Positions 63,513 to 64,000 of a DNA stretch of 64,000 nt are shown one piece after another. A program made the position numbers and the translations under genes. Below the pieces are notes generated by a model, which saw nothing but the letters and a program-made list of their open reading frames with translations, made no database searches and was not told where the DNA came from. This DNA comes from Manihot esculenta (Eukaryota; Streptophyta; Magnoliopsida; Malpighiales; Euphorbiaceae): the NCBI RefSeq assembly GCF_001659605.2, contig NC_035162.2, positions 8,699,248-8,763,247 of the forward strand, given 5' to 3'. Numbering within the stretch: the stretch's first letter is position 1; each line of letters starts with the position of its first letter.

Positions 63513-64000
63513 ATGGCTGCTTTGAGTAGCAGTAGTAAGTTCTTCAGGGATTCTACTTGCCAACTTCCTAGTGTGGTTTCCACCGATTACTGCAAGAGGT
63601 TGAATCTGATTTTGATGTTAATTGATCATTTTGTTTTATGGCTTTTGTAACCTTCCTTATTTGATAATAATATATCTATATTTTTGCCAATATTTTTTCG
63701 TTAGTTCTTCTCTGAAAGTGCTTCTTTTATTTTCTGAAACAGGAGTGGGACAAAATGGAGATCTCCTCAAGCTGCTATGATACCCAGTTTCCATCTTCCA
63801 ATGCGAAGTTTTGAAGTTAAAAATAGGTAATCCATACCATATGATGCACTCTTAGTTGAAATAAAATATTTATGGTAAAATTATTATTTAGTCTTTATAT
63901 TTTTACCTTATATTTTCAGAAACTCATTGTTGGTTTCTGGATTCTTATTTTAAAAACTCTACTGATCAGTTCATTTATTAATTTTGGCTGATTTAAATAA
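63513..64000 (+). CDS. DHDPS: Dihydrodipicolinate synthase, plastid (5' end only)
   Basis: 4-hydroxy-tetrahydrodipicolinate synthase condenses pyruvate with aspartate semialdehyde, the lysine-inhibited first committed step of lysine synthesis in plastids. Two exons are visible, 63513-63598 and 63743-63826, and the gene runs off the right edge. They encode a Ser-rich transit peptide ([20 protein letters not shown]) and then [25 protein letters not shown]. The last part matches the remembered transit-to-mature junction of plant DHDPS (VPNFHLPMRS.E.KNRT). The catalytic lysine and lysine-binding site lie in exons outside the window. Splice phases agree. The call rests on about 56 residues, but the HLPMRS block is distinctive. 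Confidence 0.83.

Noticed and set aside
1..64000. CRISPR arrays, operons, bacterial-type mobile elements, tRNA or rRNA genes
   Set aside because: None was seen. The window is eukaryotic nuclear DNA; repeats found are microsatellites, minisatellites and plant transposon remnants.

Overview
The window is nuclear DNA from a flowering plant, almost certainly a core eudicot and perhaps a rosid. The evidence is GT-AG split genes with very AT-rich introns and intergenic DNA, plant-only families (dirigent protein, B2-type cyclin, plant catalase with a five-codon first exon), chloroplast transit peptides, and plant MITE- and TRIM-like repeats. I cannot fix the species from the sequence.

Layout. 1-7136 (+) is the 3' part of a GRIP-domain golgin gene, whose 5' end lies outside the window. 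10994-12268 (-) is an intronless plastid phosphoserine aminotransferase. 13152-15813 (-) is an 11-exon B2-type mitotic cyclin with a cluster of MSA elements upstream. 15.8-22.6 kb is AT-rich repeat DNA with a hAT-like MITE. 22778-28593 (+) is an eight-exon ubiquilin (DSK2). 31761-32423 and 34439-35218 (+) are two intronless single-finger C2H2 genes with EAR-type repression motifs. 35.2-39.5 kb is AT-rich and apparently empty. 39545-42222 (+) is an eight-exon catalase. 43781-53152 (+) is a 20-exon SAC-domain phosphoinositide phosphatase close to RHD4/SAC7, with a probable U12-type AT-AG intron and a TRIM-like insertion. 53801-54358 (-) is an intronless dirigent protein. 56676-60520 (-) is an eight-exon nucellin-like aspartic protease. 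63513 to the right edge (+) is the start of plastid dihydrodipicolinate synthase, with a 39-codon upstream ORF.

The genes are ordinary housekeeping and developmental plant genes. They are not an operon-like system: serine and lysine biosynthesis (PSAT, DHDPS), mitosis (CYCB2), protein quality control (DSK2), peroxide removal (catalase) and membrane traffic or phosphoinositide turnover (GRIP, RHD4) happen to be neighbours. The PSAT-CYCB2 pair, and probably nearby DSK2, look like an old conserved gene neighbourhood, since their Arabidopsis counterparts carry nearby locus numbers as I recall them. I found no convincing new biological system. The observations most worth checking are the AT-AG intron, a duplicated splice acceptor inside the cyclin gene, the MSA cluster, the DHDPS upstream ORF and several datable small transposons. 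Exon borders were set by hand from splice sites, reading frame and remembered family sequences; reading phases agree across every junction of each gene model given.
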